Shown piece by piece: positions 43,310 through 53,427 of a stretch of 64,000 nt of DNA (its first letter is position 1; the number at the start of each line of letters is the position of its first letter). A program made the translations under genes and the position numbers. This DNA is from DATDFB01 sp035276475 (GTDB taxonomy: Bacteria; Acidobacteriota; Thermoanaerobaculia; Gp7-AA8): contig DATELQ010000162.1 in NCBI GenBank assembly GCA_035276475.1, positions 28,050 to 92,049 of the forward strand, written 5' to 3'. Under the pieces are notes generated by a model. It worked only from the letters and a program-made list of their open reading frames with translations. It had not been told where the DNA came from and searched no databases.

Positions 43310-45001
43310 ATGAAGGCCCGTTTTGCTCTCGCGATCGTTGTATCTCTATTCATTGCGCTCCCATCGTTTGCAGAATCCCTTGGCAGAATGACGGTCAGCG
43401 CCTCGAGCATCGAGTGGCAGACCACCGGCACGTCCGAGCGCCTCGTCCTCGTCGTGGCCGCGCCGAACGGCACGACCATCACGCGCGAGTTCCAGGGCAA
43501 CCGCGCTGCGTTCCGCCTGGCCGACCTCGCGCCGCGCGTCCTGCCCGAGGGCACGTACACGTACGAGCTGCGCGCGCTTCCGAAGATCTCCGACGAGGTG
43601 AAGGCCCGCCTCGCCGCCGCGCGCGCCGCGGATGACGATGCCGCCGTCGGCCGGATCAAGGCCGAAGCGGGCATCGGCGAGCCGGTCGTCGAGTCCGGCG
43701 CGTTCACGGTGCTGAACGGCTCGTTCGTTACCAGCACCGAGGGTCCGGCGCCGGGAAAGACGCCGAAGGTGACGGCGAGCAACGCCGTCAGCGGCGCCCC
43801 GGGGAAGCTGAACCCGACGCCGAACGACGTCGTCACCGCTGACGACGAGATCATCCAGGGCAGCCTCTGCGTCGGCCTCGACTGCGTGAACAACGAGTCG
43901 TTCGGCTTCGACACGATCCGCCTCAAAGAGAACAACACCCGCATCAAGTTCCAGGACACGTCGACGACGGCAGGCTGCCCGAACAACGTCTGGCAACTGA
44001 CCGCCAACGACGCCTGCGGCGGCTCGAACAAGTTCTCGATCGAAGACATCACCGGTTCGAAGGTGCCGTTCACCATCACCGCGGCCGCGCCGACGAACTC
44101 GATCTTCGTCGCCTCCAGCGGCAAGGTCGGTTTCGGCAACAGCTCGCCGGGCCTGAACCTCCACATCACCGCCACCGACACGCCGGCCATCCGCCAGGAG
44201 CAGACCAACGGCGGCGGCTTCACGGCACAGACGTGGGATATCGGCGCGAACGAGGCCAACTGGTTCGTGCGCGACCTGACCGGCGGCTCCCGCCTTCCGC
44301 TCCGCATCCGTCCCGGCGCGCCGACGAGCTCCATCGACATCGCCGCCAGCGGTAAGGTCGGCGTGGGCACGGCTTCGCCCTCGGAAATGATGCACGTCTT
44401 CGGCAGCGGCAACCCGCGCCTCTTCGTCGTCTCCTCCGATACCGGCACGGCCGGCATGAACATGTCGGTGGAGACCACCGGCACCAGCGTCGGTTTCGGC
44501 ATCGTCCGCACGGAGAGCAACGGCGACATGACGCAGTGGACCGGCACCTCCGGCGCGACCGCGACCGAGCACGTGCGCGTCACGCAGACCGGCCGCGTCG
44601 GCGTGAACTGCAACGCGCCGACGTTCACGTTCATGATCGGCTCCGGCTCCGGCTGCTCCACGCCGACCTCCGGCATCAACCCGGGCTCGACGGCGTTCAC
44701 CAGCTCGTCCTCGCGCACGTACAAGGAGAACATCGCCGAGGTCAAGGCGCCGGACATCCTCTCCCGGATCGAGGCCGTTCCGGTCGTGACCTATGACTTC
44801 AAGGACGGCGGACCGAAGGACCGCATGGGCCTCATCGCCGAGGACTTCTACACGGTCTTCGGCCGCGGCGACGACAAGCACATCGACGGTCAGGACATCT
44901 CGATGGCGCTCTGGCTGGCGGTGCAGAAGCTCAGCGCGGAGAACAAGGCGCTGACCGAACGTCTGGCCCAGATCGAGAAGCAGGTCGAGAAGAAGCAGTA
45001 A
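43310..45001 (+). CDS. Exported fibre-like protein with C-terminal S74 chaperone domain
   Basis: 563 residues with a signal peptide (MKARFALAIVVSLFIALPSFA) and a GGAGGAG ribosome binding site. The middle is repetitive beta structure with GKVGFGNSSPGLNLHIT and GKVGVGTASPSEMMHVFG units, as in tail-fibre and trimeric adhesin shafts. The C-terminal 100 residues are a Peptidase_S74 intramolecular chaperone: SSSRTYKENIAEV (usual SxRxxK), VPVVTYDFKDGG, DRMGLIAEDFY, then a coiled coil (LSAENKALTERLAQIEKQ). Such domains trimerise the fibre and cut themselves off. The Asp often seen before the Arg is replaced by Ser. A surface fibre is likely; no phage genes are adjacent. Confidence 0.8.
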   Translation: MKARFALAIVVSLFIALPSFAESLGRMTVSASSIEWQTTGTSERLVLVVAAPNGTTITREFQGNRAAFRLADLAPRVLPEGTYTYELRALPKISDEVKARLAAARAADDDAAVGRIKAEAGIGEPVVESGAFTVLNGSFVTSTEGPAPGKTPKVTASNAVSGAPGKLNPTPNDVVTADDEIIQGSLCVGLDCVNNESFGFDTIRLKENNTRIKFQDTSTTAGCPNNVWQLTANDACGGSNKFSIEDITGSKVPFTITAAAPTNSIFVASSGKVGFGNSSPGLNLHITATDTPAIRQEQTNGGGFTAQTWDIGANEANWFVRDLTGGSRLPLRIRPGAPTSSIDIAASGKVGVGTASPSEMMHVFGSGNPRLFVVSSDTGTAGMNMSVETTGTSVGFGIVRTESNGDMTQWTGTSGATATEHVRVTQTGRVGVNCNAPTFTFMIGSGSGCSTPTSGINPGSTAFTSSSSRTYKENIAEVKAPDILSRIEAVPVVTYDFKDGGPKDRMGLIAEDFYTVFGRGDDKHIDGQDISMALWLAVQKLSAENKALTERLAQIEKQVEKKQ

Positions 45002-45009
45002 TCAACGGC

Positions 45010-45047
45010 TAAAAAAACGGGGGCGCGGCGGAAGACCGCGCCCCCGT
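45010..45047 (-). terminator. Intrinsic terminator downstream of ftsZ
   Basis: A 12-bp perfect stem (ACGGGGGCGCGG / CCGCGCCCCCGT) with a 7-base loop is followed on the minus strand by seven T. On the plus strand the T tract is missing, so it terminates mainly the dcw transcript coming from ftsZ, although it sits directly after the convergent S74 gene. Two more hairpins lie between it and the ftsZ stop (45087-45106 with a 7-bp GGCACGC stem, and 45109-45130 with a 7-bp CGGACGG stem). Confidence 0.85.
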
Positions 45048-45144
45048 TGAGCAGTTGGTGTCGGGTCCCTCTCCCCGCCACTCGCAGGCACGCAGAGGGG
45101 CGTGCCACCGGACGGCCCGAAGCCCGTCCGCACTCACTCACTTG

Positions 45145-46437
45145 TCAATCACTCAAGTTCCGAATCACCGTCGGAATATCGAGGTCATTGCCGAAATCAC
45201 TCGACGCCATCGGTCCGAATCCGCCGGAGCCGTCGGGCCGGGTGAAGCCTTTCCGAAAAAACGGGGGATCGTAGATCTCGCCCTCCGCGCCGACTTGCGG
45301 CGGCGCGGTCTCCGTCGCCGCGACTTCGTGCTGCGCGGCGATCTCCTTCGGCGCGAACGGGCGGTACGGCACCGAACGCTCGGCGGGCTTCGCCGGCGCA
45401 TGTGACGAAAGGGCCTCGCCGCGCGCGTTGAGGAAACCCTTCGTCGCGGCGTCGAAGCCGGTGGCAATGACCGTGACTTTGACTTCGTCCTTCATCTTCG
45501 GATCGATGACCGTGCCGAAGATGATGTTAGCCTCTTCGTCCGCGGCTTCCTGGATGATCGACGCCGCCTCGTGCACTTCGAAGAGGGTCATGTCGGCGCC
45601 GCCGGTGACGTTGATCAATACGCCCTTGGCGCCTTCGATCGAGGCCTCTTCGAGGAGCGGCGAGGAGATGGCGCGCTGCGCCGCTTCCACCGCACGGTGC
45701 TCGCCGGCGCTGACGCCCGTGCCCATGAGCGCCATGCCCATGCCGTGCATGATCGTCTTCACGTCGGCGAAGTCGAGGTTGATCTCGCCCGGCACGGTGA
45801 TGAGATCGGAGATGCCCTGCACGGCCTGGCGGAGGATGTCGTCGGCGATCTTGAACGCTTCGCCGAGGGACGTGGCGCGCTCGACGAAGTTGAGGAGGCG
45901 CTCGTTCGGGATGGTGATGAGCGTGTCGACCGTCTCGCGCAGCGCGCGGATGCCCTGCTCCGCCTGCACGCGCCGCCGCTTTCCTTCGAAGGCGAACGGC
46001 TTCGTGACGACGGCGACGGTGAGCGCGCCGAGCTCCGCGGCGAGCGAGGCGATGATCGGCGCAGCGCCGGTGCCGGTGCCGCCGCCCATGCCGGTGGTGA
46101 TGAAGATCATGTCGGCGCCGTGGAGCGCCTCGAGGATCCGGTCGGTGTCTTCGAGGGCGGCCTGCTTGCCGATCTCGGGATTCGCGCCGGCACCCAAGCC
46201 CTTGGTGAGCTTGCCGCCGATCTGAAGTTTGTTTACGGCCAGAGAGGTGCGCATCGCCTGGACATCGGTGTTCGCTACGAGGAACTCGATGCCCTTGATG
46301 CCTGCCTGAATCATCCGGTTGACGGCGTTCCCACCACCACCACCCACCCCGATGACTTTGATCTTGGCCGTGAGCTGGTCTTCGTCGTACGTGACGGCCA
46401 GCGTTCCGTCGCCAGGCTTCTCGTCAAATGTGATCAT
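45145..46437 (-). CDS. ftsZ: Cell-division tubulin homologue FtsZ
   Basis: A 430-residue GTPase that forms the division ring. It has GVGGGGGNAVNRM at the N-terminus, the tubulin signature GGGTGTGAAP in TTGMGGGTGTGAAPI, and the T7-loop catalytic segment EINLDFADVKTIM. A linker of about 90 residues precedes the conserved C-terminal peptide LDIPTVIRNL, which binds FtsA. A GGAG ribosome binding site and a separate promoter lie in the 51-base gap to ftsA. It is the last gene of the dcw cluster. Confidence 0.97.
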   Translation of the reverse strand: MITFDEKPGDGTLAVTYDEDQLTAKIKVIGVGGGGGNAVNRMIQAGIKGIEFLVANTDVQAMRTSLAVNKLQIGGKLTKGLGAGANPEIGKQAALEDTDRILEALHGADMIFITTGMGGGTGTGAAPIIASLAAELGALTVAVVTKPFAFEGKRRRVQAEQGIRALRETVDTLITIPNERLLNFVERATSLGEAFKIADDILRQAVQGISDLITVPGEINLDFADVKTIMHGMGMALMGTGVSAGEHRAVEAAQRAISSPLLEEASIEGAKGVLINVTGGADMTLFEVHEAASIIQEAADEEANIIFGTVIDPKMKDEVKVTVIATGFDAATKGFLNARGEALSSHAPAKPAERSVPYRPFAPKEIAAQHEVAATETAPPQVGAEGEIYDPPFFRKGFTRPDGSGGFGPMASSDFGNDLDIPTVIRNLSD

Positions 46438-46452
46438 TAACCGTTTCTCCGG

Positions 46453-46481
46453 ATGTTAGACATTTCGATGATGCATTTCAA
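46453..46481 (-). promoter_or_regulatory. Putative ftsZ promoter in the ftsA-ftsZ gap
   Basis: TTGAAA (5 of 6) and TAACAT (4 of 6) are separated by exactly 17 bases in the AT-rich gap between ftsA and ftsZ. An internal promoter here would allow extra ftsZ transcription relative to the rest of the dcw cluster, as occurs in several other bacteria. Confidence 0.45.
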
Positions 46482-46488
46482 ACAATTT

Positions 46489-47721
46489 TTACGATGTGGC
46501 CCCAAACCAGGCCCGCACCGACTCCGCCACCTTCGCCAATCCTCTCCGCGGACGACGTCGCACGCGCGCCCGCTCGCGGAATCCCCACAGCAGCAGACCC
46601 GCCGGTGCGGCCCACTCCGGACCGGCCACGGTGTCGGCGAGCCCGCCGAGGCCGCGCGGCATGCCCTTGCGGGCCTGCTGGTCGAAGATCTGCTCGATGA
46701 TCTCGACGATGCCGTCCATCTCCGCGCCGCCGCCGACGACGACCACGCCGCTGCGGATCTCCTTCTCCAGCCCGACTTTCTCGAGGTCGCGGTGTACGAG
46801 CTTGGCGATCTCCGCGGCGCGCGGCTCGAGGATCCCGGTCAGCTCCTGCTTCGACAAAATCTTCGGCGCCCGCCCGCCCACGGTCGGCACCTCGATCGGA
46901 TCGTCTTCGGTGACGAGCGACCCGAGGGCGCAGCCGTAGCGCTTCTTGATCCGCTCCGCATCCTCCATCGGCGTGCGCAGGACGACGCTGACGTCGCTGG
47001 TGAAGTGCCCGGCGCCGACCGGCAGGACGTTCGTGTGCACGACGTTGCCTTCGAGGAAGACGGCGTAGTCGGTGGTGCCGGCGCCGAGGTCCATGAGCAG
47101 CACGCCCATCTCGCGCTCGTCCGGCGTCAGCACCGCCTCGGCCGCGGCGAGCTGCTCGAGCACGAGCGCGTCGACCGCGATCCCGGCCTTGTTCACGGCG
47201 GTCAAGACGTTCTGGTTGTGCGTGCGCGCGCCGGTGACGATGTGGACGTTGGCCTCGAGCCGCGCCGCGGTCATGCCCAGCGGGTCGTGGATGCCGTCCT
47301 GCCCGTCGACGACGAACTCGCGCGGGATGACGTGCAGGATCTCGAGCTCGCCCGGGACGTTGATCGACTTCGAGGCCTCGATGACCCGATCGATGTCCTC
47401 GCGCGTGATCTCGCGCTGCCGGCCGGCGATGGAGACGACGCCGCGCGAGTTGACGGAGCGGATGTGATCGCCCGCCACGCCGACGTACACCGACTCGATC
47501 TGCAACCCCGCCATGACCTCGGCTTCGTCGACCGCTTTCTTCACCGCGTCGATGGCCTGATCGAGGTTGATGATGTTGCCGCGCCGCGTCCCCTTCATCG
47601 GCGAGGTGCCCTTGCCGATGATCTCGAGCTGGCCGCGGTCGTTGACCTCGCCGACCAGCACGCAGACCTTCGAGGTGCCGATGTCGAGGGCGACGATGTA
47701 TTTGTCTTCGGTCTTCGGCAT
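46489..47721 (-). CDS. ftsA: Cell-division actin homologue FtsA
   Basis: 410 residues of the actin/Hsp70 ATPase fold: phosphate-1 VALDIGTSKVCVLVGE, phosphate-2 VLLMDLGAGTTDYAVFLEG, and the adenosine motif VVVVGGGAEMDGIVE. It tethers FtsZ to the membrane. The C-terminal amphipathic helix expected of FtsA is consistent with the end VAESVRAWFG. The end before it is Arg-rich (RERARVRRRPRRG). It starts nine bases after the ftsQ stop. Confidence 0.95.
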   Translation of the reverse strand: MPKTEDKYIVALDIGTSKVCVLVGEVNDRGQLEIIGKGTSPMKGTRRGNIINLDQAIDAVKKAVDEAEVMAGLQIESVYVGVAGDHIRSVNSRGVVSIAGRQREITREDIDRVIEASKSINVPGELEILHVIPREFVVDGQDGIHDPLGMTAARLEANVHIVTGARTHNQNVLTAVNKAGIAVDALVLEQLAAAEAVLTPDEREMGVLLMDLGAGTTDYAVFLEGNVVHTNVLPVGAGHFTSDVSVVLRTPMEDAERIKKRYGCALGSLVTEDDPIEVPTVGGRAPKILSKQELTGILEPRAAEIAKLVHRDLEKVGLEKEIRSGVVVVGGGAEMDGIVEIIEQIFDQQARKGMPRGLGGLADTVAGPEWAAPAGLLLWGFRERARVRRRPRRGLAKVAESVRAWFGATS

Positions 47722-47730
47722 GGTTGCTCC

Positions 47731-48579
47731 TTAGTCCTGGACTGCGGCAGGCACGCTGCCGTTCGTGTTCGAGAGAGACGGCATGGCCGCCGCGCCCGAC
47801 GGCTTGATGACGATGCGGTTCTCGAAGCGCAGGTCGACGTATTCGATGCGGCCGAGCTTCTCGTTGGCGACGATGGCGTAGAGGTCGCGCCACTTCGCGG
47901 AAAGCTCGTCGCCGTCGGCGTAGACGAACGCGCCGAGCTCGCGGTCGAAGATGGAGAAGCCGCGCGGGGCGATGGGGCGGATCTCCGAGACGCGCGCGTA
48001 GAGCTGCGGGTCGCGCGCGCGGAGGTCGCGCAGCAGAGCGACGCAGCGGGCGAGCTCGCTGCCGCGGGCGTTGCTGATGATCGGCAGGTCGTTGTCGCCG
48101 ACGGCGGTGGAGAGCTCGGCGAAGGTGACGCCATCGTCGTCGACGTAGTGCACGGGCCCGTCGCTCAGCACGAGCGCGACGGGGGTCCGCTCGGCGATGC
48201 GGATGCGCAGCGTGTCGGGGATCTTGGCCTCGATGTCGACGCGGCGCACCCAGGCCAGCGCGCCGAGGTCGCGGCGCACGCGGGCGATGTCGAGCTTGAA
48301 GAGGTTCATGCCGCGGTACTGCTGGGTGATGGCGTCGAGCGCGGCGCGCGGCGTGTGCACGGCGCCGTCGATCTCGATGTTCTTCACGGCGAACTGCGCG
48401 CCCGACTGCGTGTGGCGGTACGCGGCGAGCGCGCCGAGAACGATGCCGGCGACGATGAGGATGTTGCGCGCGACGGCGAAGAGGCGCTGGACCTGGACCC
48501 GGCGGTAGTTGCGGCGGGCGCGGCCGGCGTCGGGCGGACGGAAGAAGCGCTGGGTCGACTCGACGCTGCTCGACATCAC
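47731..48579 (-). CDS. ftsQ: Division protein FtsQ
   Basis: 282 residues: a basic cytoplasmic N-terminus (PPDAGRARRNYRRVQVQR), one membrane helix (ARNILIVAGIVLGALAAY), a POTRA domain (FAVKNIEIDGAVHTPRAAL) and the FtsQ domain (DLGALAWVRRVDIEAKIPDTLRI-type segment with RTPVALV). It recruits FtsL and FtsB in the periplasm. The ATG overlaps the murC stop (ATGA). murB and ddl, often found between murC and ftsQ, are absent here. Confidence 0.92.
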   Translation of the reverse strand: MMSSSVESTQRFFRPPDAGRARRNYRRVQVQRLFAVARNILIVAGIVLGALAAYRHTQSGAQFAVKNIEIDGAVHTPRAALDAITQQYRGMNLFKLDIARVRRDLGALAWVRRVDIEAKIPDTLRIRIAERTPVALVLSDGPVHYVDDDGVTFAELSTAVGDNDLPIISNARGSELARCVALLRDLRARDPQLYARVSEIRPIAPRGFSIFDRELGAFVYADGDELSAKWRDLYAIVANEKLGRIEYVDLRFENRIVIKPSGAAAMPSLSNTNGSVPAAVQD

Positions 48580-49943
48580 ACCACCTCCCCCACCCCTCGC
48601 ACGAGCGCTTCGGCGACCTCGTGAACGTCGCCCGCCCCCATAGTAATGAAAATGTCGTTCGGTTGCAGCCGCCGCCGCAGCTCGTTGACGATTTCGTCGT
48701 TGCTGCGGTCGAGGAACTCGACGCCCTCGGCGGCGTCGGCGATCATCCGCGCCGTCACCCCTTCGAGCGGTTTCTCGCGCGCGGCGTAGATCGGCGCGAC
48801 GATGGCGACGTCGGCCTGCGCCAGCGACTCGCCGAACTCGCGCGCGAAGTCGCGCGTCCGCGAGTAGAGGTGCGGCTGGAAGAGGGCCACGACGCGGCGC
48901 TCCGGATAGCCGCGGCGCGCGGCGCTGAGCGTGGCCCGGATCTCGGTGGGATGGTGGGCGTAGTCGTCGACGATGAGCGCGCCGGCGTAGTCGCCGAGGA
49001 TCTGGAAGCGGCGGTCGACGCCGAGGAACTTCGCCAGCGCCGTGGCGATGACGTGCGGCGCGACGCCGAGCTCCCGCGCGACGGCGATGGCCGCAAGGGC
49101 GTTGCGGACGTTGTGCTCGCCCGGGACGAAGAGCTTGAAGAAGCCGACGCCGGGCACTTCGAAGGAGGAGCCGCGGTGCTCGTAGTGGATGTTGATGGCC
49201 CTGATGTCGGTATTGTCGGCGTCGTCGCCGAGGCCGTACGTCACGACGCGATGCCGCACATTACCGATCAACCGCGCGACGGCGGGATCGTCGACGCAGG
49301 CGACAATCACGCCCCCCTCCGGCACGCCCGCGGCGAAGACGTTGAAGGCGTCCTCGATCGCTTCGAAGCTGCCGTAGTACTCGAGGTGGTCCGGCTCGAT
49401 GTTCGTGACGACTGCAACCTCAGGGTGCAGCTCGTGGAAGGTGCGGTCGTACTCGTCGGCCTCGACGACGAGGACGTCGCCGCGGCCGCTCTTGGCGTTG
49501 CCGCCGAAGTTGCCGCTCATGCCGCCGACGAGGACGGTCGGGTCGAGCCCTGCCTCTTCGAGCACGGTGGCGATGAGCGCGGAGGTGGTGGTCTTGCCGT
49601 GCGTGCCGGCCACGCCGACGGCGCGCTTCCGGTTGACGATCTCGCCGAGGAGCTCTTTGCGCTTCATCACGCGGATGCCGCGGGCGCGGGCGGCATCGAG
49701 CTCGCCGTTGTCGCCGCGGATGGCGCTGGTGACGACGACGAGGTCGGCGCCGGCGAGGTGCTCGGGATCGTGGCCCAGGGCCACGTCGATGCCGCGCTCG
49801 GCGAGAAGGTCGGTCGCCGCGGAGCGCTTCAGATCGCAGCCGGAGACGCGGAAGCCCTCGCTGCGCAGGATCTCAGCAATGCCACTCATTCCGATGCCGC
49901 CGATGCCGACGAAATGAATGTTCTTAATATGCTCTAAATTCAT
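48576..49943 (-). CDS. murC: UDP-N-acetylmuramate--L-alanine ligase
   Basis: A 455-residue Mur ligase that adds L-Ala to UDP-MurNAc. The N-terminal UDP-binding motif is IHFVGIGGIGMSGIAEIL, the ATP loop is VAGTHGKTTTSALIA, and the C-terminal domain has VDDYAHHPTEI and VALFQPHLYSR, both specific to MurC. The ATG coding MNLEHIKNI fits the family start; upstream frame extension adds 29 unrelated residues. It lies 16 bases after murG and overlaps ftsQ. Confidence 0.95.
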   Translation of the reverse strand: MNLEHIKNIHFVGIGGIGMSGIAEILRSEGFRVSGCDLKRSAATDLLAERGIDVALGHDPEHLAGADLVVVTSAIRGDNGELDAARARGIRVMKRKELLGEIVNRKRAVGVAGTHGKTTTSALIATVLEEAGLDPTVLVGGMSGNFGGNAKSGRGDVLVVEADEYDRTFHELHPEVAVVTNIEPDHLEYYGSFEAIEDAFNVFAAGVPEGGVIVACVDDPAVARLIGNVRHRVVTYGLGDDADNTDIRAINIHYEHRGSSFEVPGVGFFKLFVPGEHNVRNALAAIAVARELGVAPHVIATALAKFLGVDRRFQILGDYAGALIVDDYAHHPTEIRATLSAARRGYPERRVVALFQPHLYSRTRDFAREFGESLAQADVAIVAPIYAAREKPLEGVTARMIADAAEGVEFLDRSNDEIVNELRRRLQPNDIFITMGAGDVHEVAEALVRGVGEVV

Positions 49944-49959
49944 TCTGATAGTGGCAGCG

Positions 49960-51039
49960 CTAATTGGAAATTTTAATCGATTCCAGTAAGTCAACAATCT
50001 TTTTTGTGGCATCGGGTACGGCCAGCGCATGCGCGGCCGCCCCCATCCGCGAGGCGCGATCGGGATCGTTGATGATTTCGGCGATGGCCAAACCGAGGCG
50101 CTCGGGTGAGAGCTGCGGCTCGGTGATGACGATGGCGCCGCCGGCGCGCTCGACGACGCGGGCGTTGAGCTCCTGGTGGTTGTTCGTCGCCGCGGCGAAG
50201 GGGACGAGGATGGCGGCGCGGCCCGCGGCGGCGAGCTCGCCGATGGTCATGGCTCCGGCGCGGGAGACGACGAGGTCGGCCGCGGCGATCTCGCCGACGA
50301 TCGGATCGAGATACGGCACGACGCGCGCGTCGTCGAAGGCGGAGTCTTTGTAGGCGGCGCGGACGTGCTCGAGCTCCCGCGGGCCGGTCTGATGGACGAT
50401 CTCCAGGCGGCCCTTGAGCCGCGCCAGGAAGAGGAGCGCGCCGGTCATGGCCTCGTTGAGGATGTGCGAGCCTTGGGAGCCGCCGAAGATGAGGAGGCGG
50501 CGCTTGTCGGATTGCGGTTTCGCGGCCTCGAAGAACTCCTGCCGGATCGGATTGCCCGTCATCACCGCGTCCTTGCGCTTCATCCGCGGCCCGGCATCGG
50601 CGAACGCCACCGCGACGGTCGTCACGACGCGCGCGAGGGAGCGGTTGGCCAGGCCGGGGAAAGCGTTCGACTCGTGGATCAATGTCGGCACCCGCCGCAT
50701 CCACGCTGCCATGAGCACCGGCCCCGAGGAGTAGCCGCCGACGCCGAGGACGACGTTGGGGCGGTGCTTGCCGATCAGCTTCCACGCCTGCACGAAGCCG
50801 AGCGGCAGGCGCGCTAGGTTCTTCACCAGATCCGCAGGACCCTTCCCTTTCAGCCCGCCGACGGAGATGAACTCGAGCGGGAAGCCGGCGCGCGGCACGA
50901 TGGTCTTCTCGAGCCCGTACTCGGTTCCGACGAAGACGACGCGCCGCGCCGCGTCGCGCGCGAGAAACTCCTGCGCGATCGCGATCGCCGGGTATATGTG
51001 CCCGCCCGTTCCCCCACCCGCAATCATTAAGGTCGTCAT
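49960..51039 (-). CDS. murG: MurG, lipid II-forming GlcNAc transferase
   Basis: A 359-residue GT28 enzyme that adds GlcNAc to lipid I on the inner face of the membrane. The N-terminal GGGTGGHIYPAIAIAQ loop and the VLGVGGYSSGPV segment bind lipid I, and the donor side has LLIFGGSQGSHILNEAM and LVVSRAGAMTIGELAAAGR. ATG shares one base with the ftsW stop. Its product is the substrate of RodA and FtsW. Confidence 0.96.
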   Translation of the reverse strand: MTTLMIAGGGTGGHIYPAIAIAQEFLARDAARRVVFVGTEYGLEKTIVPRAGFPLEFISVGGLKGKGPADLVKNLARLPLGFVQAWKLIGKHRPNVVLGVGGYSSGPVLMAAWMRRVPTLIHESNAFPGLANRSLARVVTTVAVAFADAGPRMKRKDAVMTGNPIRQEFFEAAKPQSDKRRLLIFGGSQGSHILNEAMTGALLFLARLKGRLEIVHQTGPRELEHVRAAYKDSAFDDARVVPYLDPIVGEIAAADLVVSRAGAMTIGELAAAGRAAILVPFAAATNNHQELNARVVERAGGAIVITEPQLSPERLGLAIAEIINDPDRASRMGAAAHALAVPDATKKIVDLLESIKISN

Positions 51040-52133
51040 CAGTTGGATTGTTGGGACAAGTTGAGAAGGATGCCGACGGCGCTGAGACTCGTGAGCAGCG
51101 ACGAGCCGCCGTAGCTGACGAGAGGCAGCGGCAAGCCCTTCGTCGGCAGAAGGCAGAGCGCGACGCTGATGTTGATGAGGGCCTGCACGCCGATGAGCAG
51201 CGTGAAGCCGATGGCGGCGTAGAACTCGAAGCGCGCGTGGCTGTAGCGCGCGACGCGGAAGCCGCGCCAGACGAGAAATGCGAAGAGCGCGATCAAGACG
51301 ATCGCGCCGGCGAAGCCGAGCTCCTCGCCGACGATGGAGAAGATGAAGTCGGTGTGCGGCTCCGGAAGGAAGAAGAGCTTCTGCCGCCCGTTGCCGAGGC
51401 CGAGGCCGCGCAAGCCACCGGTGCCGATGGCGATGAGCGACTGCAGCGCCTGGAATCCCTTCCCCAACGGATCGGCCTCGGGGTTCAAAAACGTCGTGAG
51501 CCGCTCACGCCGGTAGGCGAAGAGCCAGACGAGCGCGATCGCGGTCGGGATCAGCACGATCGAAGAGACGAGGATCCGCTTCCAGGAGATGCCCGCGGCG
51601 AAGATGATGCCGCCGAGGACGACGATGATCGTCATGGCCGTGCCGAAGTCCTCGAGGACGATGAGCGCGCCGAACGGCGCCAGGATGAGCGCGAGCGGCA
51701 GCAGCGTGGAGGCGTCGTTGACCCGCTCGCCCCGCCAGACGATGAACCAGGCGGTGAAGAGAATCAGCACCGGCTTGGCGAGCTCCGACGGCTGCACCTG
51801 AAAGAGATGCGGCAACACGATCCAGCGGTGCTTGCCGTTGATGGCCGGCTGGAAGTGGGCGACGACGAGGCCGAGGAAGACGAGGACGAGGAGCGCGGCG
51901 AGGATGCGCGGATCGCGCAGCCGCGCCATGTCGACGTGCATCAGGAAGAGCATGACCATCGCGCCGGCGAGGAGCCAGATGCACTGGCGCGCGATGAAGT
52001 AGTAGGCGTTGTCGACGCCGATCTTCTGCGCGGCGATGATGGCCGAGGCGGAGTAGATCATCACCAGGCCGATGAGGACGATGAGCATGGCGCTGGCGAA
52101 GAGCCAGGTGTCGTAGGAGAGTTTCCGGCTCAC
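51039..52133 (-). CDS. ftsW: SEDS septal peptidoglycan polymerase FtsW
   Basis: 364 residues with about ten membrane helices. SEDS signatures are HRWIVLPHLFQVQPSELAK, IVLEDFGTAMTI, TFLNPEADPLGKGFQ and the C-terminal KGLPLPLVSYGGSS. It pairs with the FtsI protein encoded upstream in the same cluster. The GTG start overlaps the murD stop (GTGA). The paralogue RodA is in the mre locus; the location in dcw decides the name. Confidence 0.94.
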   Translation of the reverse strand: MSRKLSYDTWLFASAMLIVLIGLVMIYSASAIIAAQKIGVDNAYYFIARQCIWLLAGAMVMLFLMHVDMARLRDPRILAALLVLVFLGLVVAHFQPAINGKHRWIVLPHLFQVQPSELAKPVLILFTAWFIVWRGERVNDASTLLPLALILAPFGALIVLEDFGTAMTIIVVLGGIIFAAGISWKRILVSSIVLIPTAIALVWLFAYRRERLTTFLNPEADPLGKGFQALQSLIAIGTGGLRGLGLGNGRQKLFFLPEPHTDFIFSIVGEELGFAGAIVLIALFAFLVWRGFRVARYSHARFEFYAAIGFTLLIGVQALINISVALCLLPTKGLPLPLVSYGGSSLLTSLSAVGILLNLSQQSN

Positions 52134-53427
52134 AGGCGCCTCACCAATTCCTCGAAGTGCTCGCCGCGATGCTCGAAGTTCCGGTACTGATCGAAGCTCG
52201 CGCACGCCGGCGACAGGAGCACCGTCTCCCCCGCCTTCGCGTTCTCGCTCGCCCACTTCACGGCGTGCGGCATGTCTCCCATCGGCACGATCGTCGCCGC
52301 ACCGTCCAACGCCTCGGCGATGCGGTCCGCGGCCATGCCGATGGTGATGACGGCGCGCGTCTTCTCCGCGACGAGCTCGCGCATCCGCTCGAACTCGCCG
52401 GCCTTGTCTTTGCCGCCGAGGATGAGGAGGACCCGGTGCGGCTCGAAGCTCTCGAGCGATTTGAGCGTGGCGTCGACGTTCGTCCCCTTCGAGTCGTTGA
52501 CCCAGCGCACGCCGCCCATCTCGCGCACGAGGACCATGCGGTGCGGCAGGCCGCCGAAGGCGCCGAAGGCGATCTGCGCGGAGATGTCGTCGACGCCGAC
52601 GGCGCGCGCGGCGAGCCACGCGGCGAGGGCGTTCTCCACGTTCGCCGTCCCTTCGAGGCGCAGCGAGGCGCGCGGGACGCGCCGCTCCTGCCCCTCGATG
52701 CAGAGCACGAGCTCGTCGCCGTCGAGCCACGCGCCGTTGTTCTCGATTTTCTGCGACGACGAGAAACGCCAGAGGCGCGCGGGCGTGTCGGCCGCAGCTA
52801 GGCTCTCGCCCAAGATGGCGACGTCGCGCGGCGTCTGGTTGCGGAAGATGCGCATTTTCGCGGCTGCGTAGGCCTCGAAGTTCGGATAGCGGTCCATGTG
52901 ATCGGGGGTGATGTTGAGGAGCAGGGCCACGTTGGCGTGGAAGGTGTCGACGGTCTCGAGCTGGAACGAGGAGAGCTCGAGGACGTAGGTGCGCGGCTTC
53001 TCCAGGTCGAGCGCGGCGATGAGCGGCTCGCCGATGTTGCCGGCCACGATGGGCTGGCGCCCGGCGTCGGCGAGGATCTCCCCGATGAGCGTCGTCGTCG
53101 TCGACTTGCCGTTCGAGCCGGTGACGGCGATGACGGTGCCTTGCAGATAGCGATAAGCGAGCTCGATCTCGCCGACGATCGGAATGGCCATCGCGGCGGC
53201 GCGCTGCAGGAGCGGAATGGTCAGCGGGACGCCGGGGCTGATGACGATCTCGCTCACGCCGTCGAGCTGGGGGTCGGCGCCGAACGCGCGGGTGACGTTG
53301 GCGTCGAGCGGGAGCGGGAGATCGGGATCGGGCTTCGAATCCGCCAACGTCACGGACGTGCCGCGCGCAGCGAGGAAGTTCGCCGCCGCTACGCCGGACT
53401 TGCCGGCCCCGATCACGAGTGTCGCGC

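Noticed and set aside
45017..45047. Terminator of the S74 gene on the plus strand
   Set aside because: The T tract exists only in the minus-strand direction; on the plus strand the stem is followed by TGAGCAG.
46453..48624. Long plus-strand ORF of 723 codons opposite ftsA and ftsQ
   Set aside because: It consists of Asp/Arg/Val/His-rich filler typical of antisense frames in GC-rich genes and has no domain.
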